Shown here: positions 6,001 through 10,770 of the stretch, one piece after another
Layout of the letters: the number at the start of each line of letters is the position of its first letter
How positions within the stretch are numbered: position 1 is the stretch's first letter
Source: DASXRC01 sp036506495
Lineage (GTDB): Bacteria; Actinomycetota; Actinomycetes; Mycobacteriales; Micromonosporaceae
Assembly (NCBI GenBank): GCA_036506495.1
Contig: DASXRQ010000179.1
Coordinates: 1 to 10,770, forward strand
Length of the DNA: 10,770 bases
Direction: 5' to 3'
Notes under the pieces: generated by a model
What the model saw: the letters and a program-made list of their open reading frames with translations, nothing else
Told to the model about the DNA's origin: nothing
Database searches by the model: none
Position numbers and translations under genes: made by a program

Positions 6001-8531
6001 GCGTTGAAGACGTCCGGGTTGTACACATCCGGGTTGTAGACGTCGGGGTTCAAGACGACCTTGTTCGTCACGTCCGCGTTGTAGACGTCGGGGTTCGCGA
6101 TAGTCAGGGCGCTGGGAGCGAGGTTGGTGGCGTCGGCGTTGAAGACGTCGGGGTTCTTGACGTCGGGGTTGGTGGCGTCCGCGTTGAACACGAGCGAGCC
6201 CTTCAGGCCGCCGGCCTTCACGTCCGGGTGGGTGCCCTTCTTGGCCGGCGCGGCCAGCTCCGCGACGTCGACCCTCACCGGCGCGTGGCGGTCGGACGAC
6301 GTCACGTAGACGCTTCGCGAGACGCTGGAGCGGGCCGGGATGTTCACGTCCAGTGAGGTGAGCGGCTCGTGGCCGAACTGGAGGAACGAGGCGCGGCCGC
6401 CCACCGGCTGGGGGTCGGCGATGGTCAGCCGATAGGCGCGCTCCTCGCGGGTCGCGTTCTGGACCTGGACGACGAAGGCGCGCTGCAAGAGGACTCGCCG
6501 GCCGTCCGCGAGGACGGTCTGGCCCAGAGGCTTGGAGTTCTGGGGGGAGCTGACGAACAGCCCGTCGGTGATGCGGGCGGTGTAGATGTTCTGGTTTCGC
6601 ATCCCGGTGTTGCGCGAGTGCTCGCTGTCCGTGTCCTCGCAGGCCACGAACTCCTGGGTGGGGTCGAAGAGGCTGGTGCCCCCCGTCAGCTTGGGCGCTA
6701 CGTAGTTCGCCCAGCTCTTGCCGTCGCTCGGCGGCCGGACGTCGCGGTTGTCGGTCCACACGGCGTGCATGACCAGCGGGTTGGACGCGCTCGTGTTGTA
6801 GATCCATTGCTGGGTCCCCGGCACCGGCAGGAAAGCCGGCGCGGGAGCGATATCGATGTAGTCGCCGATGAAGGGCGTGGTGCCCTGGGCGAAGAGCGGC
6901 AGGTTGGGGACGTTGAACTCGAGCTGCTGGACCCGCTGCTTCTCCCCCTTGGCGCCGCGGACGTTCCCGTAGACGTACTGCGAGACGGCCCGAGACGGAT
7001 CGAACTGCAGGTGGTCGGCGGGAATCGCCTGGGCCACCCGCACGTCCAGCGTGTGGCGGCGCGTGAGCCCGGCGTCCTGGATCGTGGTCGTGAAGACCTG
7101 CTCAGGGGCGTCGATGCCCGCCGCCTCGCGCTTCTCGGCCGTGTGTCCCGGCTGTTCCGGTATCGGCTCCTGGAACCCCACCGTGTGATCGAGCCGCAGG
7201 TCGTAGAAGAGGAGCATCAGCTTGCCGGCCCCGAACGTGAGCGACGGCATGACCTGGTGGCCGCGACAGTCCGGGTTCGGATGGCCCGGACCGCAGTCGG
7301 CGGCGGAGCCGATGGGGGGGTTGTCGGCCGGCGAGGGTACGGGCCAGGTCGCCCCGCGATCGGTCGAGGTCGTGACCACGATGCGCGCATCGCCCGGCGG
7401 GAGCGTGGCGGCGGCCGCCGCGGCCCCGGCGGGCCCCACCCCTCGCTGCGACCAGGCGACGTGCACGCGGTGCGCGTCGTCGACCACGATTGCCGGGTAG
7501 CTGTTGGTGCGGAAGGTCACGGCCGAGCTGCCCTGATCGAACGACTGGATGTCCGCGATCTTGATCGCTGGGCTGAAGGTGCTCCCGCCGTCGGCGGATT
7601 TCGTCATCCAGATCGCATCGGTGTCGCGCTCGGGGTGGAACTGCGGCTTGAACTGTCTCCAGGCGACGTAGACCGTGCCGTCGGCCGGATCGATGGCGAT
7701 CGCCGTGCCCTGCGCGAGCGGATGGCGCTCCTGGATGGCGAGGGGCGCGCTCCAGGTGACCCCGCAGTCCGTGGACCTCGCGAACATGATCCGGGAGTTG
7801 ATCTTCGTGGGGTCGTCGGGGCTCTTGGGGGTCAGATCGCCGACGAACAGCGAATAAGTAAGGTAGACGTTGCCCGCGGGGAAGGTCTGGCCGTCGACCG
7901 TGCACGTCCCCGCGCCCGCCCGTGCGACGTCGACCCCCAGCCAGGGCTTGTCGAGGAAGCGCTTCTTCTTCGCATCCCTCTGCACGACGGTAGCGCCGAG
8001 GTAGTGGATGGGATCGCCGCCCTCGCTGTCGTTGTTGTCGATGAGCCGCGCGACGAAGACGGCACCCGGGTCCGTCTCCTGCCGGCCGAAGACGATGCCG
8101 CTGTAGTAGAAGAGGCCGTTGGTGCCGGCGCGCACGGTCGGATCCGCGCCGGCCGTGTACCCCTTCAGCGGCGACAGCAGCCCCTGCGCGGACTGGTCCT
8201 GCGGGTATCCCGGCAGCAGCGTGCTCCGCCAGGTCTGGCCGCCGTCGAACGACTTGAAGAGCCCGAGCCAGGCGTCGCCGACGACCTCTTCGTTCGGGAG
8301 GCCCGGCAGGTCGACGGTGCGGTAGTCGTTGGCGCCCGCGACCAGGCGGAGCACACTCCGGGTCGACACCGCCGCCGAGGGCTCGTTCTGCCGCTGCAGG
8401 AAGGGATCACCCTTGGGCCACCGGGTGCCGGAGACCATGTTGACGTTGCGGTCGACGTTTTGCGCGTCGGTGGCGGCCGCAAGGAGGGTGACGGCTGCGG
8501 CCAATACCGAAGACAGGACTCTCACGCTCAC
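51..8531 (-). CDS. Giant secreted modular protein: sialidase-like propeller, NPDVY pentapeptide array, 12 Calx-beta domains, RCC1-like propeller
   Basis: This is a very large exported protein, probably a surface or extracellular adhesin or scaffold. Residues are numbered from the upstream GTG at 8609. A signal peptide (27-49) is followed by a BNR/sialidase-like region (about 60-690) with four Asp boxes: SFDGGQTW, STDCGVTW, SADGGSTF and STDRGATW. An Ig-like segment (697-788) precedes a 30-unit pentapeptide array (810-959). A second Ig-like segment (960-1078) and a Pro/Ala linker (1091-1127) follow. Then come nine Calx-beta domains (1128-2161), a seven-blade RCC1-like propeller (2162-2497) and three more Calx-beta domains (2501-2852). 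Calx-beta units show the family pattern V(V/A)EGxxG, GTDY, SGTLTF and GDxxxExxETFFVNL, ending in TIxNDD; these acidic loops bind Ca2+ in known members. The start at GTG 8531 is preferred because it leads straight into the signal peptide. GTG 8609 would add 26 residues with a long basic leader. The stop TGA overlaps the next gene's ATG. No C-terminal anchor, LPXTG or PEP-CTERM-like tail is seen. Glycan binding is possible, but sialidase activity is not shown. Confidence 0.93.
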   Translation of the reverse strand: MSVRVLSSVLAAAVTLLAAATDAQNVDRNVNMVSGTRWPKGDPFLQRQNEPSAAVSTRSVLRLVAGANDYRTVDLPGLPNEEVVGDAWLGLFKSFDGGQTWRSTLLPGYPQDQSAQGLLSPLKGYTAGADPTVRAGTNGLFYYSGIVFGRQETDPGAVFVARLIDNNDSEGGDPIHYLGATVVQRDAKKKRFLDKPWLGVDVARAGAGTCTVDGQTFPAGNVYLTYSLFVGDLTPKSPDDPTKINSRIMFARSTDCGVTWSAPLAIQERHPLAQGTAIAIDPADGTVYVAWRQFKPQFHPERDTDAIWMTKSADGGSTFSPAIKIADIQSFDQGSSAVTFRTNSYPAIVVDDAHRVHVAWSQRGVGPAGAAAAAATLPPGDARIVVTTSTDRGATWPVPSPADNPPIGSAADCGPGHPNPDCRGHQVMPSLTFGAGKLMLLFYDLRLDHTVGFQEPIPEQPGHTAEKREAAGIDAPEQVFTTTIQDAGLTRRHTLDVRVAQAIPADHLQFDPSRAVSQYVYGNVRGAKGEKQRVQQLEFNVPNLPLFAQGTTPFIGDYIDIAPAPAFLPVPGTQQWIYNTSASNPLVMHAVWTDNRDVRPPSDGKSWANYVAPKLTGGTSLFDPTQEFVACEDTDSEHSRNTGMRNQNIYTARITDGLFVSSPQNSKPLGQTVLADGRRVLLQRAFVVQVQNATREERAYRLTIADPQPVGGRASFLQFGHEPLTSLDVNIPARSSVSRSVYVTSSDRHAPVRVDVAELAAPAKKGTHPDVKAGGLKGSLVFNADATNPDVKNPDVFNADATNLAPSALTIANPDVYNADVTNKVVLNPDVYNPDVYNPDVFNAEVYNSEVSNPDVYNPDVYNPDVYNPDVYNPDVYNPDVYNPDVFNPDVYNANPTNVRVENPDVVNMDAVNPDVYNPDVYNPDVFNPDVYNASLRDVTWKITNRGNTAASYSVKMLLRQAKLPADFRLRQMVLYKGYVTPVALGCDLHIETQNVVLANIPLNPAVPDANLTNPDVYNSDPTDPDVTNATVTLSPGESAYVALRISDNNPTNAVGFETLDVKQTVAPAVAPEAVPTEEAVKIQEADVAPPAPAAALPPTWADLSISDAEVVEGDAGATATAVFTVALSTASSDTVSVKYATADGTAVAGTDYVATSGTLTFAPGDTTGRIEVPVTGDGQSEPNETFFVNLSDPQNITIADKNGIGTIRNDDSVVSVQDAAPLTEGNSGQTTAAFVVTLSEPSATPVNVEYSTSNGTAAAGTDYVAQAGTLTFAPGETSQVIAVTVNGDTVAEPDETFFVSLFNAVNSTFGKREAVAVIRNDDAPPPSLSIADVRVAEGNSGLTPAVFTVTLSPSSTQTVTVDFATADGTTTEGFDYAATSGTLTFPPGTTTQRITVQVFGDTLAGPDQTFFVKLSNPINAALVDPEAVGTIANDDAAGIAIGDVSMVEGDAGTRNAVFTVTLGGPSAKTVTVDYATANGPPPDGAQGGTQAGSDFVAASGKLSFPAGTTTRTITVVVNSDTTVERDETFRVNLSNPSNATLTRNFAVGTIENDDFPPLPRLSIGDATVVEGDTGNTNAVFTVRLSASSAQAVTVRFDTVHGTAAAGTDYLSTTGTLTFAPGVVEQALAVPVVGDTNAEPAETFFVRLVEDADPARLSPTNAVIVDAEGVATIVNDDIDLSVDRVSVVEGASGTTNAVFTVRLSSAADHVVTVDFETADWTALAPGDYTAQSGTLVFLPGSTAQTFSVPVVGDAVEELDEVFYVNLANAAGARIAEARGVATIVNDDDPALPSVSVGDVAVVEGNSGTTSAVFTVQVCGAAIPGNPCPASARPVAVDFTTVDDTAEGGSDYEVNTGTLTFAPGETRKTVTVTVFGETTSEPSETFILRLGTTTNAVLARTQAIGTIQNDDPAPSLSIADLSVTEGDTGTSDAVFTATLSAPSSQTITVHAETSDGTATAGFDYVTTAATLTFDPGQTTQTFAIPVKGDLVDEPNETFNVTLSNAAGALLGTAAAVGTIVDNDAAGASLSIADVTVVEGTSGTSNAVFTVTLSAAVNQTVTVAYATADASATAPADYAAKSGTLTFPAGTTSQTITVQVNGDLLSESDEQFFVNLSSPVRATLARPQGVGTIADDDGAFAWGANESGQIGDGTTTERGLPVGVAGLTQVAGLAGGAAHTLAVAADGSVHAWGSNSHGQLGDGSTLDRTAPVGASGLTDAVAVAAGAAHSYALRSDGRVSAWGRGDAGQLGHGGTTDRLTPATIPSLSGVVAIASGANHGLALLSDGTLKAWGDNQHGQLGDGTQDNGLSPVAVIGLDNLTAVAAGSGHSLAVQGDGTVWAWGRNDGGQLGDGTTTDSAVPVRVIGLDDVRAVAAGGMTSVALRADGSVWVWGGGSAKIPVRVEGFGGAVAIAAGLDHRLALKADRTVWAWGANDFGQLGDGSGANQPTPVPVTGLATTAAIAAGSRHSLAVTAPLPSLSVSDVSISEGNTGAASVAFNVTLSAARPQPVTVRFLTADGPAPAGARAGSDYQATSGTLVFPPGTTTQTVVVPVYGDTLAESDETFSLNLLSPRGAALAEAQGIATVVDNDPPGLSIEDLSVIEGNSGTKTVSANVRLSSPSTHTVTVSFQTASGTAAAGADYVNELGTLTFDPGVVGVAIDLPVVGDTAVEPNETFFVRLSNPVGAVLENTQATVTIVNDDTATAGQAIGLIADDDPMPLLTIDDLVVSEGETAHFTVRLARANGQPAPSSQPVTVHFATADGTARAGTDYQPAFGTLTFAPGVTSQTVGVVVNTDATGEGEEIFFVNLTSPAGARIRDEQGIGTIRP
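54..1109 (-). repeat. Three C-terminal Calx-beta domains
   Basis: Residues 2501-2614, 2616-2725 and 2742-2852 are three further Calx-beta units after the RCC1-like propeller. The motifs are VSISEGNTG, VSVIEGNSG-like and VVSEGE at the starts, and ESDETFSLNL, EPNETFFVRL and EGEEIFFVNL in the acidic stretch. Between the second and third lies QAIGLIADDD (2731-2740), which looks like a leftover terminal strand of another Calx-beta unit. The last domain ends at GTIRP immediately before the stop, with no added sorting domain. Confidence 0.9.
1119..2126 (-). repeat. Seven-blade RCC1-like beta-propeller inserted in the Calx-beta chain
   Basis: Seven units carry the signature AWGxNxxGQLGDG. They start near residues 2164, 2214, 2264, 2314, 2364, 2414 and 2453, so the first five steps are exactly 50 residues (150 bp). 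Each unit also has an AxxxVAAGxxHSLAL strand and a DGxVxAWG junction. The sixth unit is 11 residues shorter and lacks the GQLGDG turn (WVWGGGSAKIPV). Seven blades is the canonical number for an RCC1 propeller. In bacterial exported proteins these act as binding platforms; no partner can be named from the sequence. Confidence 0.93.
2127..5228 (-). repeat. Nine consecutive Calx-beta domains
   Basis: Nine homologous units of about 108-121 residues cover residues 1128-1237, 1239-1349, 1351-1462, 1464-1581, 1585-1703, 1705-1813, 1816-1936, 1938-2048 and 2051-2161. Each begins with a strand like LSIxDxxVxEG, has a GT(D/A)Y-x-x-x-x-GTLTF core and a GDxxxExxETFFVxL stretch, and ends in TI-x-N-D-D or a close variant. 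Calx-beta domains are Ig-like Ca2+-binding modules found in exchangers, integrin beta-4 and many bacterial adhesins. The third unit has GPDQTFF where the others have an acidic ExxETF-type motif. The seventh has an extra loop with two cysteines. The units have diverged, so this is an old protein-level expansion and not a recent DNA duplication. Confidence 0.93.
5445..5504 (-). repeat. Satellite cluster of four pentapeptide units
   Basis: Residues 1036-1055 read ANLTN, PDVYN, SDPTD, PDVTN. The cluster lies about 75 residues after the main array, within the second Ig-like segment, and runs straight into the strand ATVTLSPGES. The first unit, ANLTN, is an exact match to the classical pentapeptide consensus A(D/N)LXX. 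This supports reading the main array in the same register. The cluster may be a separate remnant or a loop capping the main array. Confidence 0.85.
5733..6185 (-). repeat. 30-unit 15-bp tandem repeat encoding (P/A)DV(Y/F/T)N pentapeptides
   Basis: Residues 810-959 form 30 consecutive five-residue units in unbroken register. Thirteen are PDVYN, four PDVFN, one PDVKN and one PDVVN. The others are variants such as ADATN (twice), ADVTN, AEVYN, SEVSN, MDAVN, ANPTN, VRVEN, KVVLN and the degenerate pair LAPSA-LTIAN. Asn occupies the fifth position in 29 of 30 units. In DNA each unit is 15 bp, typically CCSGAYGTSTACAAC on the coding strand. Aligned as small/Pro, Asp, aliphatic, x, x, the unit resembles the A(D/N)LXX pentapeptide consensus, in which positions i-2 and i face the inside of a right-handed quadrilateral beta-helix. 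That fold is an inference here. The array sits between two Ig-like segments. Confidence 0.95.
6540..8432 (-). other. BNR/sialidase-like beta-propeller domain of the giant protein
   Basis: About 630 residues directly after the signal peptide carry four Asp-box motifs (S-x-D-x-G-x-x-W/F) at residues 120-127, 279-286, 338-345 and 415-422. Other landmarks are NEPSAAV near residue 75, DKPWLGVD near 220, repeated AVDxxxxVxVAW-type strands, and AVWTDNRD near 616. Asp boxes are structural turns of sialidase-type propellers and also occur in non-enzymatic secreted proteins. A (F/Y)RIP motif with the first arginine of the sialidase triad is not obvious; the closest match is TRWP at 62-65. A binding or unknown hydrolytic role is therefore as likely as sialidase activity. 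Confidence 0.75.
8463..8531 (-). other. Signal peptide of the giant protein
   Basis: Read from the GTG at 8531, the first 23 residues have a short n-region with Arg (VSVR, initiator read as Met), a hydrophobic core (VLSSVLAAAVTLLAAA) and a TDA end followed by Gln. This fits signal peptidase I cleavage after the Ala at residue 49 in upstream-GTG numbering. A second GTG two codons later (8525) would give an equally good signal peptide. No lipobox cysteine is present, so the product should be released into the periplasm or further out rather than lipidated. Confidence 0.75.
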
Positions 8532-8539
8532 CTGATTCG

Positions 8540-8548
8540 CCCCCCACC
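8540..8548 (-). promoter_or_regulatory. Possible ribosome-binding site deciding the GTG start at 8531
   Basis: The purine-rich stretch GGTGGGGGG on the minus strand ends eight bases before the GTG at 8531. It is a G-rich, imperfect Shine-Dalgarno match. Upstream of the alternative GTG at 8609, the GAGAGG motif directly abuts the start codon, which is too close. This favours 8531 as the true start. Confidence 0.4.
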
Positions 8549-8599
8549 GCCCGCGCGGCGTGGGCTTCCTGCTGGGGGATTGATTTGAGAAGACTGCGG

Positions 8600-8628
8600 A
8601 GATTAGCACCCTCTCAAGGTGGTCGCAA
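8600..8628 (-). promoter_or_regulatory. Possible sigma-70-type promoter for the giant gene
   Basis: On the minus strand, TTGCGA (8628-8623) and TAATCT (8605-8600) are separated by 17 bases, the ideal spacing. The -35 matches TTGACA at four of six positions. The -10 matches TATAAT at the first, second and last positions, which are the most conserved. Transcription would begin near 8592. That would leave the GTG at 8609 outside the mRNA and give a leader of about 60 bases to the GTG at 8531. The match is moderate and cannot be confirmed by eye alone. Confidence 0.3.
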
Positions 8629-8668
8629 GTGCTCCCGCCTGCTCGTTGTGGCGAATTTTCGGCTTGCT

Positions 8669-10770
8669 TCAGCGAACGGGCAGGCGGCGGCGGAGATCTG
8701 TTACCAATGGATCACCTTCCGCATTTTCTTTGATCGCCAGGAAGGTCCGGAACGAGTCGGCGGCGCGCGGGCTCTTCAGTCCTTCTTTCGCGCGGCCGAG
8801 GTAGTAGTGCACCGGGGGCAGGAAACGGGCGGTGGGGACGTCGTCGAGGAAGGCCGCCGTCGCCTCCCCGCTCCGCTTCAGGCAGGTTTCCAGCTCCGAG
8901 TCGGCCTCGGCGAAGGCGCCGGCCTCGACGTACGCGCGGCCCAGCTCGAATCGGCCCAGCCAGGTATCGGTCCTGGTTCGAGCCTCCTGCAAGAGCGGGA
9001 TCGCTTCACGCACGCGGCCGCGGGCGGTGTGCACCGCTGCGTTGATCAGCTTGGCATACGCCTGGGGAGCCGGCTGCAGACGTCCGCTCAGCTCGGATGC
9101 CAGAGCCAGCGCCTTGGCGTCCCGGCCGGCGGCGACGTACACGCGCGCGGCCAGGCTGGCGACCGCTTCGTTCCTGCTTCCCTTCGTCGCCTCGTCGGCC
9201 GCCGCCAGCGCGGCCGCGGTCTGGCCGCGAAGAAGGAGCGCGCCGGCCAGGACCGCGGACTTGATGGCCGCCGCCGCATTGTTGCGATTGGCGACGTCGC
9301 CCGCGATGCCCTTTTCGAGCGAGCCGATCGCCTCTCCAGGCCGCCCCTCGTAGAGGGCGAGGTCGGCGAGGCCGATGGCCGCCAGCGAGGCGCCGCGTGC
9401 GCTCACGGTGTTCAGCCGGCCGTAGATCTCGGCGGCCTGTTTCGGTCGGTTGCGGGCCATCTCCGCCAGGGCCATGGCCAGGTGGGCCTTCTCGAACGAG
9501 GCGTTCTGCGCCAGCACCTCCTTCGTCTCGCGTTCGACGGTGTCGAAGTCGCCCGCGTAGAGCGCGTAGAGGGCGAGGTTCGTCCGGTGGGGGACGCTCT
9601 TCGGGAAGAGCTCGACCGCGCGGCGTCCCTCGTCGAGCGCCCTCTTCATGTCGCCCGCGTAGAAGTACGCCAGGGCGAGGTTCGTGTGGCCCGCGGTGTC
9701 GGCCGGGTACTGCGCCACGAGGGCTCCGTATTCGTCGATCGCCTTCTGCGCATCGTGGCCGACGGTGAGGAAGTAGCCGCCGCGCGTGCGCCTCTTCTCT
9801 CGCTCCGTCATGCGATCGAGCCGCGAGAGCGCCATCTGGTAGTACTTCTCAGCCTCGTCGCGCTCGCCCATGTTGCCCAGCATCGCGCCCAGGCCCGCAT
9901 AGGCGCGGCCCATGTCCGGGTCTTGCGCGATGGCCTTGCGGAGCTCCGTCATCGCCTCCTCGTACTTCCCGAGACCCTGCAGCTCCTGCGCCCGCGCGTA
10001 GCTGTTCATCGCGTCGAGCGACGTGGTGGTGAAGGTCTCACCCTCCAGGGCCTGGCCCTCGATGGTGGTATCGCCAAGGTCGCTGCGCAGCTCGGTGGCG
10101 AGGCCATCCGCGGCCTTCAGCACGTCCGCCTTGCTCGAGACGGTCTTGGAGGCCTCCGCCACGTTCTGCGAGGTCACGACGTCGACGGCCCAGGCCTTGA
10201 GCAGGAACCCCTCGCCCTTCGGCTCGATCGAACCCGCCACCGCCACCTTGATGCCCTGGCTCCGCCCGACCAGCTGCGCGAGACGCTGGTCGAGACGGCC
10301 TGCGGCGCCGGCGTCCAGCTCGGTCGCTTGCTTCCGGGCCTGCGGCCGGCTGTAGGACGAGATGAAGGGCGCGCCCTCGAGGCCGATGGCGATCGCCTGC
10401 TCCAGGGCGCCGTCGAAGACCGGAAGATCGGTCTTGTTCTGGAAGTCCGCGACCAGGACCGAGACCGGCTGGCGCGCCGCGGGCGCGGCGGTGTGTCGCC
10501 GCGCGTACCACCAGCCTCCGAAGACCAGCGCGACCGCGAGCGCCGCGGCGCCGGCGACCTTTGGCCAGAGCGGCTGGCGGGCGCGCTTGCCGCTGGCCAG
10601 CTCGTCGCGGAGCTGGCGGAGGTCGGCAACCAGCTCCTTCATGTTCTGGTAGCGCTGGTCGGTCTCCTTCGCCAGGGCGCGGGTGAGGATGTGCTGCACC
10701 TCCGGGTGCCGCTCGGCCTCCGGGAGGTGCAGCGGCGGCGGCGTGTCCTTGAGGATGGCGCTCAGGGTCT
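8669..10770 (-). CDS. Membrane Ser/Thr protein kinase with TolB-like and TPR sensor region (C-terminal part; runs off right edge)
   Basis: The frame is open to the right edge, giving about 699 visible residues. The first visible part (TLSAILKDTPPPL, then VQHILTRALAKETDQRYQ) matches the last helices of a PknB-like kinase domain, including the conserved subdomain XI arginine in DQRYQ. Catalytic motifs lie beyond the window. Numbering from the internal GTG at 10699, a basic stretch (GKRARQPLWPK) leads to a transmembrane helix at about 48-65. Residues 78-215 resemble the TolB/FlgO-like domain often fused to such kinases (VSVLVADFQN). Residues 225-660 form about 12 TPR-type helical pairs (for example YARAQELQGLGKYEEAMTEL and NLALAYFYAGDMKRALDEG). 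The kinase should be cytosolic and the TPR region external. This is a one-component sensor layout common in Acidobacteriota. The GTG at 10699 is internal and not the real start. The giant secreted gene follows 137 bases downstream on the same strand, so the two may share transcription. The stop is TGA at 8671-8669. Confidence 0.88.
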   Translation of the reverse strand, partial: TLSAILKDTPPPLHLPEAERHPEVQHILTRALAKETDQRYQNMKELVADLRQLRDELASGKRARQPLWPKVAGAAALAVALVFGGWWYARRHTAAPAARQPVSVLVADFQNKTDLPVFDGALEQAIAIGLEGAPFISSYSRPQARKQATELDAGAAGRLDQRLAQLVGRSQGIKVAVAGSIEPKGEGFLLKAWAVDVVTSQNVAEASKTVSSKADVLKAADGLATELRSDLGDTTIEGQALEGETFTTTSLDAMNSYARAQELQGLGKYEEAMTELRKAIAQDPDMGRAYAGLGAMLGNMGERDEAEKYYQMALSRLDRMTEREKRRTRGGYFLTVGHDAQKAIDEYGALVAQYPADTAGHTNLALAYFYAGDMKRALDEGRRAVELFPKSVPHRTNLALYALYAGDFDTVERETKEVLAQNASFEKAHLAMALAEMARNRPKQAAEIYGRLNTVSARGASLAAIGLADLALYEGRPGEAIGSLEKGIAGDVANRNNAAAAIKSAVLAGALLLRGQTAAALAAADEATKGSRNEAVASLAARVYVAAGRDAKALALASELSGRLQPAPQAYAKLINAAVHTARGRVREAIPLLQEARTRTDTWLGRFELGRAYVEAGAFAEADSELETCLKRSGEATAAFLDDVPTARFLPPVHYYLGRAKEGLKSPRAADSFRTFLAIKENAEGDPLVTDLRRRLPVR

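Noticed and set aside
5733..6185. Possible CRISPR array because of regular short repeats
   Set aside because: The unit is 15 bp, directly tandem with no spacers, in frame with a long protein, and varies mainly at third codon positions. It is a coding tandem repeat.
1647..6356. 1,569-codon open frame on the plus strand
   Set aside because: It lies entirely antisense to the giant gene, whose protein has clear domains. The product is Arg/Gly/Val-rich low-complexity sequence with no recognisable domain. Long antisense frames are expected in very G+C-rich coding DNA, where stop codons are rare in some frames.
4927..6807. 626-codon minus-strand frame overlapping the repeat region
   Set aside because: It is the same strand read in another frame and gives Arg/Pro/Gln-rich sequence such as repeated RRLQPG. 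The repeat makes it look regular, but the real frame encodes PDVYN units with synonymous variation.
6369..8588. 739-codon open frame on the plus strand
   Set aside because: It is a shadow of the propeller-coding part of the giant gene. It is Arg/Gly/Val/Asp-rich and lacks domain motifs or a credible start context.
8610..8668. Terminator between the kinase gene and the giant gene
   Set aside because: No stem of useful length followed by a T-run was found on the minus strand after the stop at 8669. The stretch with AAAATT has no adjoining GC-rich hairpin.
8669..10699. Stand-alone TPR protein starting at GTG 10699
   Set aside because: The frame stays open to the right edge, and the residues upstream (TLSAILKDTPPPL) continue the kinase C-lobe, so 10699 is an internal codon of a longer gene.

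Overview
The window is very G+C-rich. All three protein-coding genes lie on the minus strand and read from high to low coordinates: (i) the C-terminal part of a membrane Ser/Thr protein kinase with a TPR-rich sensor domain, cut by the right edge (8669-10770); (ii) one very large secreted modular protein of about 2,826 residues (51-8531); and (iii) the first 18 codons of another exported protein, cut by the left edge (1-54). No tRNA, rRNA, transposase, CRISPR array or convincing terminator was seen. The only non-coding stretch is about 137 bases (8532-8668). It holds a plausible promoter and ribosome-binding site for the giant gene.

The kinase/TolB-like/TPR architecture, the sialidase-like propeller with Asp boxes, the stacks of Calx-beta domains and the high G+C together suggest an Acidobacteriota-type soil bacterium, possibly of the Vicinamibacteria kind. 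This is inferred from general family knowledge. Myxococcota, Gemmatimonadota or a related high-G+C lineage cannot be excluded.

Residue numbers for the giant protein count from the upstream GTG at 8609; subtract 26 for the preferred start at 8531. In order it contains: a signal peptide (27-49); a BNR/sialidase-like beta-propeller with four Asp boxes (about 60-690); an Ig-like segment (about 697-788); a strict 30-unit array of the pentapeptide (P/A)-D-V-(Y/F/T)-N (810-959); a second Ig-like segment (about 960-1078) carrying a four-unit satellite of the same repeat; a Pro/Ala linker; nine Calx-beta domains (1128-2161); a seven-blade RCC1-like propeller (2162-2497); and three more Calx-beta domains ending at the C-terminus. 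No C-terminal anchor or sorting tag is visible.

The layout is consistent with a surface or secreted adhesion, scaffold or glycan-binding protein. It lies downstream of, and possibly shares transcription with, a transmembrane kinase. It is translationally coupled through an ATGA overlap to another secreted protein. The most unusual element is the pentapeptide array: it resembles the A(D/N)LXX pentapeptide-repeat consensus, but with Val at the centre and an almost invariant Asn at the last position.
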